Positions 14,062 through 22,378 are shown, counted from the first letter of the stretch. The stretch is 25,653 bases of DNA from an uncultured Lachnospiraceae bacterium (GCA_910579645.1 CAJTVK010000057.1:1-25653); one strand, 5' to 3'. Notes: generated by a model from the letters alone, not told the origin. A program made the numbers and translations.

Positions 14062-14814
14062 TTATTTCGAAGCTTTTACGGAAGTGATATGGGGATTCAC
14101 GCCTTCGTACCAGTACAGGAAGCCTTCCATGTCAATTTTGTCGCCGATATTCAATGCTTTCACTGCGGCATAAACATCTGTGGTATTGTCGCACAAATAA
14201 GATTCCACGGTAAAAGTATAGGTTGATCCGTTAAGGGAAACGTTGAAATACAAATCGTCGCCATCCTGTCCGGAGCCGTCCCAACTGTATAAATATGCCA
14301 CATCATTGCCGCTTTCATCCTGTCCGGCGGCTTCCACCGTCATGCCTTTAAAAGAGACAAATTTATTTTGGTGCTTAATCAGGTCTTCCGTGCCGAGAAG
14401 AGAGGTGACATCTTCTGCGGGGGCAATATAATTGCCCTCTTCTATCTCAAAGGTTCCGTCCATAATCTCAATTTCACCGGACCATTCGCCTTTGTATCCC
14501 GTAATTTTAATTTTTGTGCCGGGGGTCAATTTGGCATAATCTTCTTCGGAACATGCCATATTATAGGCAAAGTATGCACCATCCTTATCCTGCGTATAGA
14601 CCGTGGCCTGATTGTCCCACCAAGACTGTTTTGCCTGTACATAAGTCTCCACCACGACTTCGGAATCCATAGGGGCAGCCATATATTCGTCATAAGTCAT
14701 GACACCCTCTGATTTTACGTCGGCGTCGCCGGCAGAATTCCCGCCTTTAGAGCCGCAGCCGGCAAAAGCGAACACAAGTGCGGAGATTAACAGTAACCAT
14801 TTAGTTTTTCTCAT
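14062..14814 (-). CDS. Secreted lipoprotein with possible tandem OB-fold domains
   Basis: The 250-residue product starts at ATG 14814 (minus), directly behind GGGAGG. A longer open frame to 14916 lacks support. The signal is RKTKWLLLISALVFAFAGC, so the lipidated Cys is about residue 20. A Gly/Ser/Asp-rich tether follows. The body seems to have two similar halves. The first (MTYDEYMAAP...VVVETYVQAK...GTKIKITGYKGEWSGEIEI) and second (KFVSFKGMTVEAA...YTFTVESYL...GDKIDMEGFLYWYEGVNPHITSV) both end with 'G-x-KI-x-(I/M)-x-G' followed by a beta-hairpin-like stretch. That pattern suggests OB-fold units, as in small nucleic-acid- or ligand-binding lipoproteins. The function is unknown. The gene is alone and ends at the shared terminator. 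Confidence 0.75.
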   Translation of the reverse strand: MRKTKWLLLISALVFAFAGCGSKGGNSAGDADVKSEGVMTYDEYMAAPMDSEVVVETYVQAKQSWWDNQATVYTQDKDGAYFAYNMACSEEDYAKLTPGTKIKITGYKGEWSGEIEIMDGTFEIEEGNYIAPAEDVTSLLGTEDLIKHQNKFVSFKGMTVEAAGQDESGNDVAYLYSWDGSGQDGDDLYFNVSLNGSTYTFTVESYLCDNTTDVYAAVKALNIGDKIDMEGFLYWYEGVNPHITSVKASK

Positions 14815-14990
14815 TTTTCCTCCCTGCTGCGTCTTTTCATAGACAGTGAGCGAACTTCTGCGCAGCGTGAAGCCCGCCGGACGGAAAAAATTTTCCGAAC
14901 TTATCCATTTTTTCATAAATACGGTTATTAATAAATGTCACATTAAGTATACATGATATTTTTGATAAATCAATAGCATTTCGGCAAAAC

Positions 14991-16586
14991 CTATTTCTTT
15001 TTTATGAAACGGATGAGCATATACAATAAAATCAATGCCCATGCAACGGCCAAGGCAGACAGTAACAGTACGGAGGCAGCCGGCAGCGTGCCTAAATCTG
15101 CTTTGCCGGCAGAAAGCTGTCCGTGCCGCCCGCCGGTCTGATCTAATCGGTAGAGGGAGGCGATATCACTGTAAAGTTCCGTAATGGCTTCGGAGTCAAT
15201 ATCCTGCCCTCTGCGGACGGATTTCACCGAGTTTTCTATCAGCTGTCCGGCAGCATCCCGAAGGGAGGCAGAGCCGGCAAATACCGGTGTGACAAAGGTA
15301 TGTCCTACGTTTTCCAGAAGAAGCCGTGCAGCCTTTATTTTGACTTCGTAATGGGTGCCGTCGTCTTTGCCGCAATCGGCCAGATAATTCCGGTATTCCT
15401 CGGACTCCTGTGCTTTAGAGGTGACGGGCACATATCCTTCGGTTTCCGCATAAGCTATCTGTACGTCATTGGTTAAGAGATATTGGGCAAAAAGCCAAGA
15501 GGCCAGGACTTCCTGGGGGTCTGCTTTATTAAAAATGCATACGGAGGGGCCTTGGGAAATCATTTGAGGGTTGGCAGTGTCGAACTGGGGCACTGTCATC
15601 ACTGCCGTCTCAAAATGGACCAGCTTGTCCTCGCTGATATCCGACAGAGGGGCATCCGTTCCCATCCAAGTGGCTCCGGCGGTGGAATCCACGGCAAAAA
15701 TGCATTGGCCGGCATTTAAGAAGTTGGCCGGATAGCCGGATATTTTAAAAGTGGAAAAAGCGCCGCTTTCGGCATGAACGGCAATGTCCTGAAGCAATTC
15801 ACCGGTTGTTTCGCCGAAAAGGAGAATTTCACCGTTCTCTGTGGAATAGCCGGCTTCTTTCTGCTTCAGCATCTGTATCATCATATTGTCGGTGGATTTA
15901 TATATAAAGGGAATCATTACTTTCTGCCCGTTGACGGAAAAGGTTCCTTCGGCATCTTTTTCCATGGCTGCTTCGGAAACTTCCCAGATAAAATCCCAAG
16001 TAAGCGTATCCGGAAGGGTATATCCCAGGGCTTCCACATATGTTTTGTTGATATAGCAGGCTTCGGTGGAGCGCATATAGGGAAGGGCATAGTAATGGCC
16101 GGCAAATTCGCACTCATCCAAAAATTGGGGGATAATCTGGCCGGCGGCAGGGGAATCGAAACGGACTTCGCTGCCGCCCAGCCCATAGGCAGGATCCGCG
16201 AACAGATTTTCCAAGGGCACCACCAGATTCGTCCCTGTTAAATAGGTAGCGATATGATCCGGATATGTGATGCAGACGTTGGGCGTGGTATTGGTGGCTA
16301 TATTTGTGATGACGTCATTATATATTTTCCCATAGTCTGTATAGAGACGCAGGTTTACGGTAATGTTTGGGTAAAGAGCCTCAAAATCGGAGATGGCTTT
16401 TTCGTAAATGGCTGTCTGGGTTTTGTTGGTATCGTTTTTGGCCCAAAAGGTAATTTCATATTCTTTTGAAAGGTCAAATTCTTCCGGAATTTCGAAAGCG
16501 TTTAGGCCAACCTGACCATGGCAGCCGGTCAAGATCCATATGCCGATGAAAATAAGAAATGCCAAAGGCCGGAATTTTCTGTTCAT
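14991..16586 (-). CDS. ABC transporter substrate-binding lipoprotein with extra C-terminal membrane helix (UgpB-like)
   Basis: The 531-residue family 1 binding protein is the last gene of the second CUT1 operon. The lipobox ILTGC puts the lipidated Cys at residue 22. The mature domain starts YEITFWAKNDTNKTQT, with a later SQGPSVCIFNKADPQEVLASWLF typical of UgpB/MalE-like proteins. Unusually, residues about 500-526 form a hydrophobic helix (SVLLLSALAVAWALILLYMLI) followed by RFIKKK, so the protein should be anchored at both ends. That would hold it next to its permeases instead of leaving it free on a lipid tether. Its ATG overlaps the stop of the upstream permease gene as ATGA, which implies translational coupling. 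The ligand is unknown: glycerol phosphate, phosphodiesters and sugars are all possible for this class. Confidence 0.88.
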   Translation of the reverse strand: MNRKFRPLAFLIFIGIWILTGCHGQVGLNAFEIPEEFDLSKEYEITFWAKNDTNKTQTAIYEKAISDFEALYPNITVNLRLYTDYGKIYNDVITNIATNTTPNVCITYPDHIATYLTGTNLVVPLENLFADPAYGLGGSEVRFDSPAAGQIIPQFLDECEFAGHYYALPYMRSTEACYINKTYVEALGYTLPDTLTWDFIWEVSEAAMEKDAEGTFSVNGQKVMIPFIYKSTDNMMIQMLKQKEAGYSTENGEILLFGETTGELLQDIAVHAESGAFSTFKISGYPANFLNAGQCIFAVDSTAGATWMGTDAPLSDISEDKLVHFETAVMTVPQFDTANPQMISQGPSVCIFNKADPQEVLASWLFAQYLLTNDVQIAYAETEGYVPVTSKAQESEEYRNYLADCGKDDGTHYEVKIKAARLLLENVGHTFVTPVFAGSASLRDAAGQLIENSVKSVRRGQDIDSEAITELYSDIASLYRLDQTGGRHGQLSAGKADLGTLPAASVLLLSALAVAWALILLYMLIRFIKKK

Positions 16587-17467
16587 CCTTTTGTACCTCC
16601 TCTGGATACTCCTTCCATAATTTTTTTTCGGAATAATAGAAACAGCACAATCAACGGGACGGAAATGACAACTACTGCCGCCATCATTGCCGGGATATTT
16701 TCACGCCCGAATCCGTTTTCCCTGATTTCCTGAATTCCGTTGGAAACGAGGAAATAGTTTTCGTCGTCCGTAATCAGCCTGGGCCAGACATAGGAATTCC
16801 AGCACTCAATGATCTTCAGTATAGTGATAGTAACAAGCGTAGGCTTGGAAATGGGTATCATTACTTTCAGCAGATATTTCAGGTCAGAGGTGCCGTCTAC
16901 TTTTGCGGCAAGATACAGGCTGTCGGGAATTTGTTGGAAATTCTCTTTCAGCAGGTAAATATAGAAAACCGAGGTGACCGAGGGCAATATCAGCCCGGAA
17001 AAAGAATTGCGCATATTCAGGTTGGTAACGGTTACAAAGTTCGTGATGACGACCAGTTCGTTGGGAATCATCATCAGGGAAAGGAAAAGAAGGAATGCGG
17101 CATTCTTTCCCCGGAATTCCAGGCGGGCGAATGCGAATGCGGCCAAGGTGATGACAAGCAGCATGACTGCCGTAGTGACGACCGTAAAAACGGTAGTGTT
17201 GAGAAGATACTTTCCGAGAGATACTTCCGTAAAAGCGTCCGCGTAGTTCTGCAGGGTGGGGGAGAGCGTAAAGAATTTCGGAATATATTCGGAGTTGTAT
17301 GCTCCGTAACTTTTAACGGAAGTCAGCAGCATCCAGTAAAAAGGAAACAGGACGACGACTGCCCATAGGGTTAGGAAGACATAGGTAATTGCATGTACGG
17401 CTTTTTGCCGTTTTTCGGCGGCTGATTCTATTTTCTTATAATCGGTTTCATGTTCCATCGGTATCAT
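16583..17467 (-). CDS. ABC transporter permease (UgpE/MalG type)
   Basis: The 294-residue membrane protein has a hydrophilic N-terminus and about six transmembrane segments. Its cytoplasmic coupling loop reads LYLAAKVDGTSDLKYLL, a variant of the EAA motif with LAA in place of EAA and the Gly kept. The C-terminus MEGVSRGGTKG is typical of the class. Two starts are possible: ATG 17467, right after AAAGGAT, or ATG 17458, which gives a better distance from the same ribosome binding site. It begins about 10 bp after the first permease and overlaps the binding-protein start by 4 bp, so the operon is tightly packed. Confidence 0.9.
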   Translation of the reverse strand: MIPMEHETDYKKIESAAEKRQKAVHAITYVFLTLWAVVVLFPFYWMLLTSVKSYGAYNSEYIPKFFTLSPTLQNYADAFTEVSLGKYLLNTTVFTVVTTAVMLLVITLAAFAFARLEFRGKNAAFLLFLSLMMIPNELVVITNFVTVTNLNMRNSFSGLILPSVTSVFYIYLLKENFQQIPDSLYLAAKVDGTSDLKYLLKVMIPISKPTLVTITILKIIECWNSYVWPRLITDDENYFLVSNGIQEIRENGFGRENIPAMMAAVVVISVPLIVLFLLFRKKIMEGVSRGGTKG

Positions 17468-17477
17468 ATCCTTTTCT

Positions 17478-18395
17478 TTATATTGTTCCTCCGGGCAGGT
17501 TTCGGTTTCGGCTTACCAGTAAATTAATGCAAGTGATGGTAAGCACTATGGCAAACAGCAGGATTGCGGCCGCCGATGCATAAGAAGGATAACCGCCGCT
17601 GTCGCCATAGAGCATATCGTATACATAGCCTACAATGGTGTTCATGCCGGCCGCGTTTAAATCCGTGCCGAATAGCGCCACTACGTCGCTGTACGCCTTA
17701 AAGGCACCGATGAAGCCGGTAATGACTAAATAAAACAGCATGGGGGATATCATAGGGAGCGTAATCCGCATAAAAGTCCTTGTTTTGGAGGTGCCGTCCA
17801 CTTTTGCCGCATTATAATATTCCTGACTGACGGAGGAAAGGGCGCTGGTCAGAATCAATATTTTAAAGGGCAGGACTACCCAGACGGTATAAAAGCAGAG
17901 CACAAACATTTTTGCCCAGTAGGGTCCTTCCATGAAGTCCACGGCGGTGCCGCCGAAAAAGGTAATGAGCAGATTGATCAGTCCGTCCGAGTAGGGAGTT
18001 TTTTTAAATAAAATCATAAATACCAACCCTACTGCCAAAGTATTTGTCACATAAGGCAGGAAATAGATGGTTTGGAACAATTCCCTGAGCGGCTTTACGG
18101 AATGCAGCCCCATGGAGATGAAAAGTGCAATCCCGGTGGATAATGGAACGGTAATAATCACAAGGATAAACGTGTTTTTCAACGCCTGTAAAAAATAGGG
18201 GTCATGCAGGACATAGGAGTAATTGTAGAGGCCGGTACCAAAATAAGTCTGCGAGGCGGAATTGTACCCTTCCTCAAAGGAGTAAATGAACACGTCAGCC
18301 AGCGGATAAACCATGAAGACCCCAAGGAAAAGCATGGCGGGCAACAGATACAGCCAGCCCTTCAGGTTATTGTCCCGTAATCGTTTCTTTTTCAT
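17478..18395 (-). CDS. ABC transporter permease (UgpA/MalF type)
   Basis: The 305-residue membrane protein starts at ATG 18395, 8 nt after GGGAG. A GTG at 18404 touches that ribosome binding site and is unlikely. Membrane segments begin with WLYLLPAMLFLGVFMVYPLADVF, the usual first helix of MalF/UgpA-like subunits. The coupling loop is YYNAAKVDGTSKTRTFM. Its start overlaps the stop of the ATPase gene as ATGA. It partners the permease at 16583-17467. Confidence 0.92.
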   Translation of the reverse strand: MKKKRLRDNNLKGWLYLLPAMLFLGVFMVYPLADVFIYSFEEGYNSASQTYFGTGLYNYSYVLHDPYFLQALKNTFILVIITVPLSTGIALFISMGLHSVKPLRELFQTIYFLPYVTNTLAVGLVFMILFKKTPYSDGLINLLITFFGGTAVDFMEGPYWAKMFVLCFYTVWVVLPFKILILTSALSSVSQEYYNAAKVDGTSKTRTFMRITLPMISPMLFYLVITGFIGAFKAYSDVVALFGTDLNAAGMNTIVGYVYDMLYGDSGGYPSYASAAAILLFAIVLTITCINLLVSRNRNLPGGTI

Positions 18396-19513
18396 AATGA
18401 ACACTCCCGCATATGGATTCTTGCTTCCGTTTCCTTATGGAAAAGAAAGACTTTGCGTGAAAGCAGGCGGAACCGGACAGGAAATTCCTCGCCGTAACGG
18501 TTCGGTTCCGTATTGTTTTCCGCGCCTACAATGATACGGACTGTAGGGGATAAAGATGCCTTGTGCGTGCAGACCATGCTGATATCACGTCCCATTACTT
18601 CTATGCCTTTCTTCATACAGCATAATTCCCCGCCTTCCTGACAGATAAAGCCTTCCGGCCGGATGCCTGCGTAAACTTCCTGATCGGGGAGGCCGGGAAG
18701 ACGTAAAACGGCATCGTCTCCGATGAAAAGGCGGCTGTTTCTGATATGTGCCTCAAAGATGTTAATCGGAGGCGTACCGAGAAATTTTGCCACAAACAAA
18801 TTTGCGGGATTGTCATAAACCTCCTGGGGCCTGCCGATTTGCTGAACCACGCCGTCTTTCATCACGACAATCAGATCCGAAATGCTCATGGCTTCTTCCT
18901 GATCATGGGTGACGAAAATGGTCGTGATTTTTGTTTCCTGCTGTATCCGGCGGATTTCCTCCCTGGTCTGCAGCCTTAAGCGGGCATCAAGATTGGATAG
19001 CGGTTCATCCAGTAAGAGTACTTTGGGCATCTTTACCAATGCGCGGGCAATGGCCACACGCTGCTGCTGTCCGCCGGACAGTTCCCGGGGTTTGCGGTCC
19101 ATCAGCCCGTCAATCTGGACTAGCTTGGCCGCTCCGTCTGCCTTTTCCCACATCTCTGTCTTGGTCAGCTTGTCTTTTCCTTTTAAATTCTGCAGCGGAA
19201 ACAAAATATTCTGTCGGACTGTCAGGTGGGGGTATAGCGCATAATTCTGAAACACCAAGCCTATTCCCCGGTTTTCAGGAGGAAGATTGGTCACGTCGTC
19301 TTTCCCGAAGAATATGCGGCCGTCGGTAGGCTTCTGAAGGCCGCTGATCAGGTAAAGCGTCGTGCTTTTGCCGCAGCCGGAGGGACCCAACAGGCCGATT
19401 AGTTTACCGTCCGGAATTTCAAAGTTAAAATCATTGACGGCAACGACATCCTCGTGGTTCTTTCTGTCACGGCTTGGAAATTTCTTTGTCAGGTTCCGCA
19501 ATATGATTTCCAT
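18392..19513 (-). CDS. ABC transporter ATPase (UgpC/MalK/MsmX type)
   Basis: The 373-residue cytoplasmic ATPase of CUT1 importers is the first gene of its operon. Motifs in order: Walker A GPSGCGKST (residues 43-51), Q-loop VFQNYALYPHL, signature LSGGQQQR, Walker B VLLLDEPLSNLD and switch His in VTHDQEEAM. The C-terminal region (about 240-373) is the regulatory MOI/TOBE extension found in MalK, UgpC and MsmX. The family often serves several importers, so this one could also power the transporter at 3803-7087, which has no ATPase of its own. A strong promoter and a palindrome precede it. It begins at ATG 19513, and an AGAAAGG-like ribosome binding site lies upstream on the minus strand. Confidence 0.95.
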   Translation of the reverse strand: MEIILRNLTKKFPSRDRKNHEDVVAVNDFNFEIPDGKLIGLLGPSGCGKSTTLYLISGLQKPTDGRIFFGKDDVTNLPPENRGIGLVFQNYALYPHLTVRQNILFPLQNLKGKDKLTKTEMWEKADGAAKLVQIDGLMDRKPRELSGGQQQRVAIARALVKMPKVLLLDEPLSNLDARLRLQTREEIRRIQQETKITTIFVTHDQEEAMSISDLIVVMKDGVVQQIGRPQEVYDNPANLFVAKFLGTPPINIFEAHIRNSRLFIGDDAVLRLPGLPDQEVYAGIRPEGFICQEGGELCCMKKGIEVMGRDISMVCTHKASLSPTVRIIVGAENNTEPNRYGEEFPVRFRLLSRKVFLFHKETEARIHMRECSL

Positions 19514-19560
19514 GTTTATGGTTACCTTTCTGTTGTTGCATCATCTGTTCCTTATTTGTA

Positions 19561-19582
19561 GGAAACGCCTAAAGTCGTTTCC
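19561..19582. promoter_or_regulatory. Palindrome GGAAACG-N8-CGTTTCC at the start point of the second ABC operon
   Basis: The 7-bp arms at 19561-19567 and 19576-19582 are perfect inverted copies. They begin about 6 bp after the -10 box of the ABC promoter, where a repressor would block initiation. The same arms and spacing occur at 10225-10246 in the AraC leader. Confidence 0.5.
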
Positions 19583-19587
19583 CGTAC

Positions 19588-19616
19588 ATTATACTGAAAA
19601 ACATGGTTTCTGTCCA
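19588..19616 (-). promoter_or_regulatory. Strong predicted promoter of the second ABC operon
   Basis: On the minus strand, TGGACA (19611-19616) and a consensus TATAAT (19588-19593) are separated by exactly 17 bp. Transcription would start near 19581 and lead into the ATPase gene. Confidence 0.75.
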
Positions 19617-19642
19617 GTTTGAAGAAATCATTTTCACGGAAA

Positions 19643-19996
19643 TCAATTCTCCGAAGCGGCTTCCCTTATATATTTCAGAATTTTTATTATTTTTTCCTGC
19701 TCGGGAGGTGAGAACTGCTGCAGCAGGCAAAGGGCTTCCTCTTCCAATGGGCTGAGAGTATTGACGATTGCCATATGGTCCTGCCCTGCATTTAAGATAG
19801 AGTCTACCGTTACATGGAAGAGTCTGGCATAGAGTGTCAGGACACGCAGGTTTATTTTCGTGCGGTTATTCTCAATATTGCTGATAAAGGCAATGGTACA
19901 GCCAAGTTCATTGGCAACCTGTTCCTGTGTATAGGAATTTGCCCGCCGCAGCCGCTTCAATTCTGTTCCGATTTTATCAAAATCATAATCTTTCAT
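19643..19996 (-). CDS. XRE-family helix-turn-helix regulator
   Basis: The 117-residue protein starts at ATG 19996 (minus), 8 nt after GGAG. The longer frame to 20095 is not supported. Residues about 8-62 are a Cro/CI-type HTH: IGTELKRLRRANSYTQEQVANELGC and AFISNIENNRTKINLRVL, with the usual Q-x2-(V/L)A turn and S-x-IENN recognition helix. The C-terminus (LSPLEEEALCLLQQFSPPEQEKIIKILKYI) is helical and similar to the dimerisation tail seen in small Clostridia regulators. It lies upstream of the second ABC operon on the same strand, separated by that operon's promoter, so it may act locally. The link is only positional. Confidence 0.87.
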   Translation of the reverse strand: MKDYDFDKIGTELKRLRRANSYTQEQVANELGCTIAFISNIENNRTKINLRVLTLYARLFHVTVDSILNAGQDHMAIVNTLSPLEEEALCLLQQFSPPEQEKIIKILKYIREAASEN

Positions 19997-20066
19997 AGAA
20001 AACTCCATTCTGCTGTCTGCATAATCATGAATAGGGTAACGTGTATTCTGATAAAGCCACATGTAT

Positions 20067-20095
20067 ATATTATTATATTTTATGGTTAAACGCAA
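20067..20095 (-). promoter_or_regulatory. Predicted promoter of the XRE regulator
   Basis: On the minus strand, TTGCGT (20090-20095) and TAATAT (20067-20072) lie 17 bp apart in an AT-rich stretch, about 70 bp before the regulator start codon. Confidence 0.45.
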
Positions 20096-20108
20096 TTATT
20101 TTATTCCC

Positions 20109-20160
20109 GCGGGCAACGAGCCTAGCAGCCGCACTTGTGAGGATATTTGGCGAATGCCGC
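20109..20160 (+). repeat. Dispersed 52-bp intergenic repeat, copy A
   Basis: This copy matches 44 of 52 positions of copy B at 22217-22268, in the same orientation. The conserved core is GCACTTGTGAGGATATTTG in this copy. The two copies flank the chemotaxis gene. No ORF or known element was recognised. Confidence 0.8.
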
Positions 20161-20246
20161 GAGGGTTACCCCGAAGGGGCGCTGGTGTTTATTTTCGTGT
20201 TTTCGTGGATATTCTGCCAATTTTCATGGAAAAACTCATAAACTTG

Positions 20247-20255
20247 TGATATACT
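20247..20255 (+). promoter_or_regulatory. Possible extended -10 promoter ahead of the chemotaxis gene
   Basis: TGATATACT at 20247-20255 fits an extended -10 (TGn-TATACT). No good -35 was seen at normal spacing. It lies about 170 bp upstream of the receptor start codon. The rest of this 300-bp gap holds repeat copy A and nothing else recognisable. Confidence 0.35.
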
Positions 20256-20425
20256 GTTTAAAAAGACGGAAGACTGGGGCATATTGGCTTGATGCGGGAA
20301 AATCCGCAGAAATGGGTATGTCTGTGGTTTCGGACGGAATATTATATCATAAAATGCAGAAGGACGTATAAGCGGAGGAGATGTTGCGTTTTTATCGGTT
20401 CTTCTGAGGAAGGGTGGGTTATTTT

Positions 20426-22120
20426 ATGAAAACTAGGGAAGGCGGGAGTTATGGGAAGAAGAGTCAGGCGGCATTGCTCCGGCGGTTGGTGCGGCAAGGA
20501 TATATTGCAGTAGGGATAGGCGCAGTCCTGCTGATTGGGTTCATTGCCTTTAACATAGGTATGTCAAGGGTGCATGAAGCGCAGCTGAATGCCACGGTGG
20601 CTTTGAACCGATACCGAAACGGTTCGAAGACGCTGACCCATGAGGTGCAGTCTTATGCGGTTACGGGGGAAGATGCCTATCGGGCGGCCTACATGAAGGA
20701 ACTGCAGGAGGACCGAAACCGTGACGAGGCGTTGGAAACGTTGAAGAAGTGCGGGATTACCGAGGCGGAGTGGGCAAGCCTGAATGAGATTGTATCCCTG
20801 TCGGAAAATCTGGTTCCCTTGGAGAACGCGGCAATTGCATATGTGCAGGACGGGGATTTGGAAGCGGCATATGAATGTGTATTCAGTGCGGAATATTCGG
20901 ATTCCGTGGAACAGATTAATCATCGTACCGATGATGTTATTTCCAGCATTTTGGAACGGATGGACAGAGGCGATGCAATATTGAAAATACTGCAGCTTGT
21001 TTTTGAATTTTTATTTGCATCTTCCTTTTTCTTTGTGGCATGGCAGATGGTTAGGATGATAAAATTTTCCGAGAAAGAACTTTTGCAGCCGATAGAAAAG
21101 GTATCCCATCAGATGGAAGTGCTTGCAGGGGGCAATTTCCATACCGAACTGGAATTGGAGGCAGACGAAAGTGAAGTAGGCACTATGGTGGCGGCGATTG
21201 CATTTATGAAGCAGAACCTGTTGGCTATGGTAAAGGAAATAACGGATATATTGGAACAGATGGGGAACGGAAATTACGATTTTACTGTGGAGCAGGAGTA
21301 TGTGGGAGAATTTGTGGCCGTAAAAGAATCTTTTCAGAAAATCGGGGAAAAGATGCGGGATACTTTATCGACTATCCGCAATGTGTCGGGAGAGATTGAC
21401 AGCGGATCCGAACAATTGGCCTGCGCGGCAGTGGATTTGGCCGAGGGCTGCACTGCTCAGGCTTTGCAGTTATCGGAACTGATGAAAACGTTCGGGGGCA
21501 TGACGGAGAACATGGCTCAGAATGTACAGAAAGCAGAAGAATCTGCCAGGATTGCTTCCAAGGCGGGCATGACATTGGAAAAAGGAAATCAAAAAATGCA
21601 GGAACTGAAGGCTTCCATAGAAGAAATCGGCGAATGCTCTCAACGGATTGGAACAATTATCGGGACGATTGAGGATATTGCATCCCAGACTAATCTGCTT
21701 TCCCTGAATGCGGCGATAGAGGCGGCAAGGGCAGGCGAAGCGGGGAGAGGCTTTGCGATTGTGGCCAATCAGGTAAAAAGTCTGGCGGATGAGTCGGCCA
21801 AAGCGGCAGGGAAAACTACGGAATTGATTGAAACTACCGTGGAAGTTATGGAAAAGAGCATAACGATTGCCGACGAAACGGCATTGAATATGAAGGAAGT
21901 AATGACGGGAGCCAAAGCGGCAACGGAAGAAATCGGGCAGATTGCGCATATATTGGAACAGAGTGTAGGGGATATGCGGAACATGAAGACAAGCCTGGAA
22001 GAGGTATCGTCCGTAGTGGACAACAATTCCGCCACATCGGAAGAGACTGCGGCAGTCAGCGAGGAGCAGAAAGCGCAGGTAGAAATTATGGTCAGTCTGA
22101 TGGAGCAGTTTGTGATATGA
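20426..22120 (+). CDS. Methyl-accepting chemotaxis protein
   Basis: The 564-residue transmembrane receptor relays ligand signals to CheA. I choose ATG 20426, 11 nt after GAGGAAGGG. A GTG at 20414 touches the ribosome binding site. Domains (numbered from the GTG): TM1 about 30-50, an extracellular helical region of about 140 residues (51-192) resembling a four-helix-bundle sensor, TM2 about 193-215, HAMP about 216-272 and a second HAMP-like stretch, then the long cytoplasmic coiled coil. The conserved signalling tip is clear: ASQTNLLSLNAAIEAARAGE followed by GRGFAIVA. There is no C-terminal CheR-docking pentapeptide. No other chemotaxis gene lies nearby. It ends with a strong terminator. The ligand is unknown. 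Confidence 0.95.
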   Translation: MKTREGGSYGKKSQAALLRRLVRQGYIAVGIGAVLLIGFIAFNIGMSRVHEAQLNATVALNRYRNGSKTLTHEVQSYAVTGEDAYRAAYMKELQEDRNRDEALETLKKCGITEAEWASLNEIVSLSENLVPLENAAIAYVQDGDLEAAYECVFSAEYSDSVEQINHRTDDVISSILERMDRGDAILKILQLVFEFLFASSFFFVAWQMVRMIKFSEKELLQPIEKVSHQMEVLAGGNFHTELELEADESEVGTMVAAIAFMKQNLLAMVKEITDILEQMGNGNYDFTVEQEYVGEFVAVKESFQKIGEKMRDTLSTIRNVSGEIDSGSEQLACAAVDLAEGCTAQALQLSELMKTFGGMTENMAQNVQKAEESARIASKAGMTLEKGNQKMQELKASIEEIGECSQRIGTIIGTIEDIASQTNLLSLNAAIEAARAGEAGRGFAIVANQVKSLADESAKAAGKTTELIETTVEVMEKSITIADETALNMKEVMTGAKAATEEIGQIAHILEQSVGDMRNMKTSLEEVSSVVDNNSATSEETAAVSEEQKAQVEIMVSLMEQFVI

Positions 22121-22160
22121 AATCTGCCGCATGACGGCTGAACGGCAGGATGCAATAAAG

Positions 22161-22216
22161 ACACTTTTGCTATGGTGACAATGTTTTTGTGCCAAAGCGG
22201 AAGTGTTTTTATTTTT
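22161..22216 (+). terminator. Rho-independent terminator of the chemotaxis gene
   Basis: ACACTTTTGCTATGG (22161-22175) and CCAAAGCGGAAGTGT (22192-22206) pair over 15 positions with two wobbles and one mismatch. They run straight into TTTTTATTTTT (22206-22216). It lies 40 bp after the stop. Confidence 0.8.
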
Positions 22217-22268
22217 GCGCGCAATGAGCCAAGCAGCCACACTTGTGAGGATATTTGACGGCTGCCGT
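22217..22268 (+). repeat. Dispersed 52-bp intergenic repeat, copy B
   Basis: This is the second direct copy of the element at 20109-20160 (44/52 identical). It begins immediately after the T-tract of the receptor terminator. Confidence 0.8.
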
Positions 22269-22309
22269 AAAGGTCGGGGAGTTTGCCTGAACAAGAAATA
22301 AACATATTT

Positions 22310-22341
22310 TCTACATGAAATGAACACATTTCTAATGTAGA
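22310..22341 (+). promoter_or_regulatory. Hairpin in the leader/operator region of the VTC-DUF4956-CotH operon
   Basis: TCTACATGAAATG (22310-22322) pairs with CATTTC-TA-ATGTAGA (22327-22341). This gives 13 bp with a 2-nt bulge and a 4-nt loop. A weak promoter (TTGCCT 22283-22288, TATTTT 22305-22310, 16-bp spacer) overlaps its left edge, so it may act as an operator or as an early-leader RNA structure. Confidence 0.45.
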
Positions 22342-22378
22342 CTGAATTTTGGAAAAGAAAGGAAATAAGGAGGCAGAA

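Noticed and set aside
13955..14173. Plus-strand 72-codon ORF over the 19-bp terminator
   Set aside because: It starts inside the terminator, overlaps the end of the minus-strand lipoprotein gene and has no ribosome binding site.
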